Shown one piece after another: positions 63,927 to 64,000 of a DNA stretch of 64,000 bases. The stretch covers positions 69,482 through 133,481 of the forward strand of contig CAWHFM010000012.1 of NCBI GenBank assembly GCA_963828505.1, read 5' to 3'. The translations under genes were made by a program, and so were the position numbers. Source of the stretch: Bog-473 sp963828505. GTDB lineage: Bacteria; Actinomycetota; Acidimicrobiia; Acidimicrobiales; RAAP-2. Position 1 is the first letter of the stretch. The number at the start of each line of letters is the position of its first letter. The notes below the pieces were generated by a model, which did not search any database, was not told where the DNA came from, and saw only the letters and a list, made by a program, of their open reading frames with translations.

Positions 63927-63991
63927 GTGCGGTCCAAAGGCAACCCTGTGCGGTCGAACAGCTGACGCCGTGCGGTCGAAAGGCTGATCGA
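63927..63991. repeat. three GTGCGGTC-anchored tandem units at the window edge
   Basis: Three units of about 21-22 bases, each built on GTGCGGTC followed by (C/G)AA and a GGC/AGCTGA tail, starting at 63927, 63948 and 63970. They may continue beyond the window. No gene overlaps them. Confidence 0.7.
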
Positions 63992-64000
63992 GTGGCGCCC

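Overview
The window reads as high-GC actinobacterial chromosome, most likely from an uncultured member of the Acidimicrobiia. Supporting signs are F420-type LLM oxidoreductases (three), a mycofactocin-type SDR, a DUF3048 lipoprotein, an MpaB/DUF2236 oxygenase, giant cyclase-ATPase regulators, frequent GTG/TTG starts with GTGA overlaps, an actinobacterial-style LexA box before recA, and a secreted protein with GYWLVASDGG-type repeats. The taxonomic call is inference; no rRNA is present.

Layout. 1-4 kb: the 3' part of a KaiC-like ATPase, a small hydrophobic protein and a large-subunit catalase. 4-14 kb: a catabolic block with a mycofactocin-type SDR, an amidohydrolase plus a DapA-like protein on +, and on the minus strand two acyl-CoA ligases, an Ltp-like thiolase, its DUF35 partner and an enoyl-CoA hydratase in a tightly overlapping order. 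This looks like CoA activation, hydration and retro-aldol or thiolytic shortening of a side chain. 13.9-16.4 kb: a decayed beta-propeller gene, a saccharopine-dehydrogenase-like gene and the C-terminal stub of a tyrosine integrase.

16.4-32.5 kb is the most unusual part. A complete tRNA-Lys(TTT) gene lies at 32471-32546 (minus). A copy of its 3' 45 bases, in the same orientation, recurs at about 16.37, 19.06, 24.26 and 28.41 kb, each followed by a shared arm of about 140-155 bases. A fifth arm without the tRNA core lies at 31.1-31.3 kb. The region is best read as a tandem accretion island: four segments of about 2.7, 5.2, 4.1 and 4.1 kb between attachment-site copies, with no intact integrase left. 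Cargo: segment 1, a VapC-like PIN protein coupled to a membrane glycosyltransferase-like protein; segment 2, a cyclase/ATPase/TPR regulator and the stub of a related one; segment 3, an HTH protein, a zinc-ribbon protein coupled to an unknown protein, and an AbiEi/AbiEii pair with twin palindromic operators; segment 4, an acyl-CoA ligase, a PIN stub and a NUDIX hydrolase.

32.6-64 kb looks like ordinary chromosome of visibly higher GC: a secreted repeat protein, SDR, LLM oxidoreductases, MpaB, a second cyclase-ATPase regulator, dienelactone hydrolase, NHL-type protein, GH78-like rhamnosidase, NERD protein, lysS, enoyl-CoA hydratase, hemolysin III-type protein, serB, acyltransferase, a DMF-amidase-like Tat protein, a DUF3048 lipoprotein, a methyltransferase and recA. 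Four genes here (42.8, 44.6, 47.9 and 63.1 kb) each carry one apparent single-base frameshift in otherwise intact sequence. Together with abiEii this raises the possibility of uncorrected assembly indels rather than true pseudogenes.
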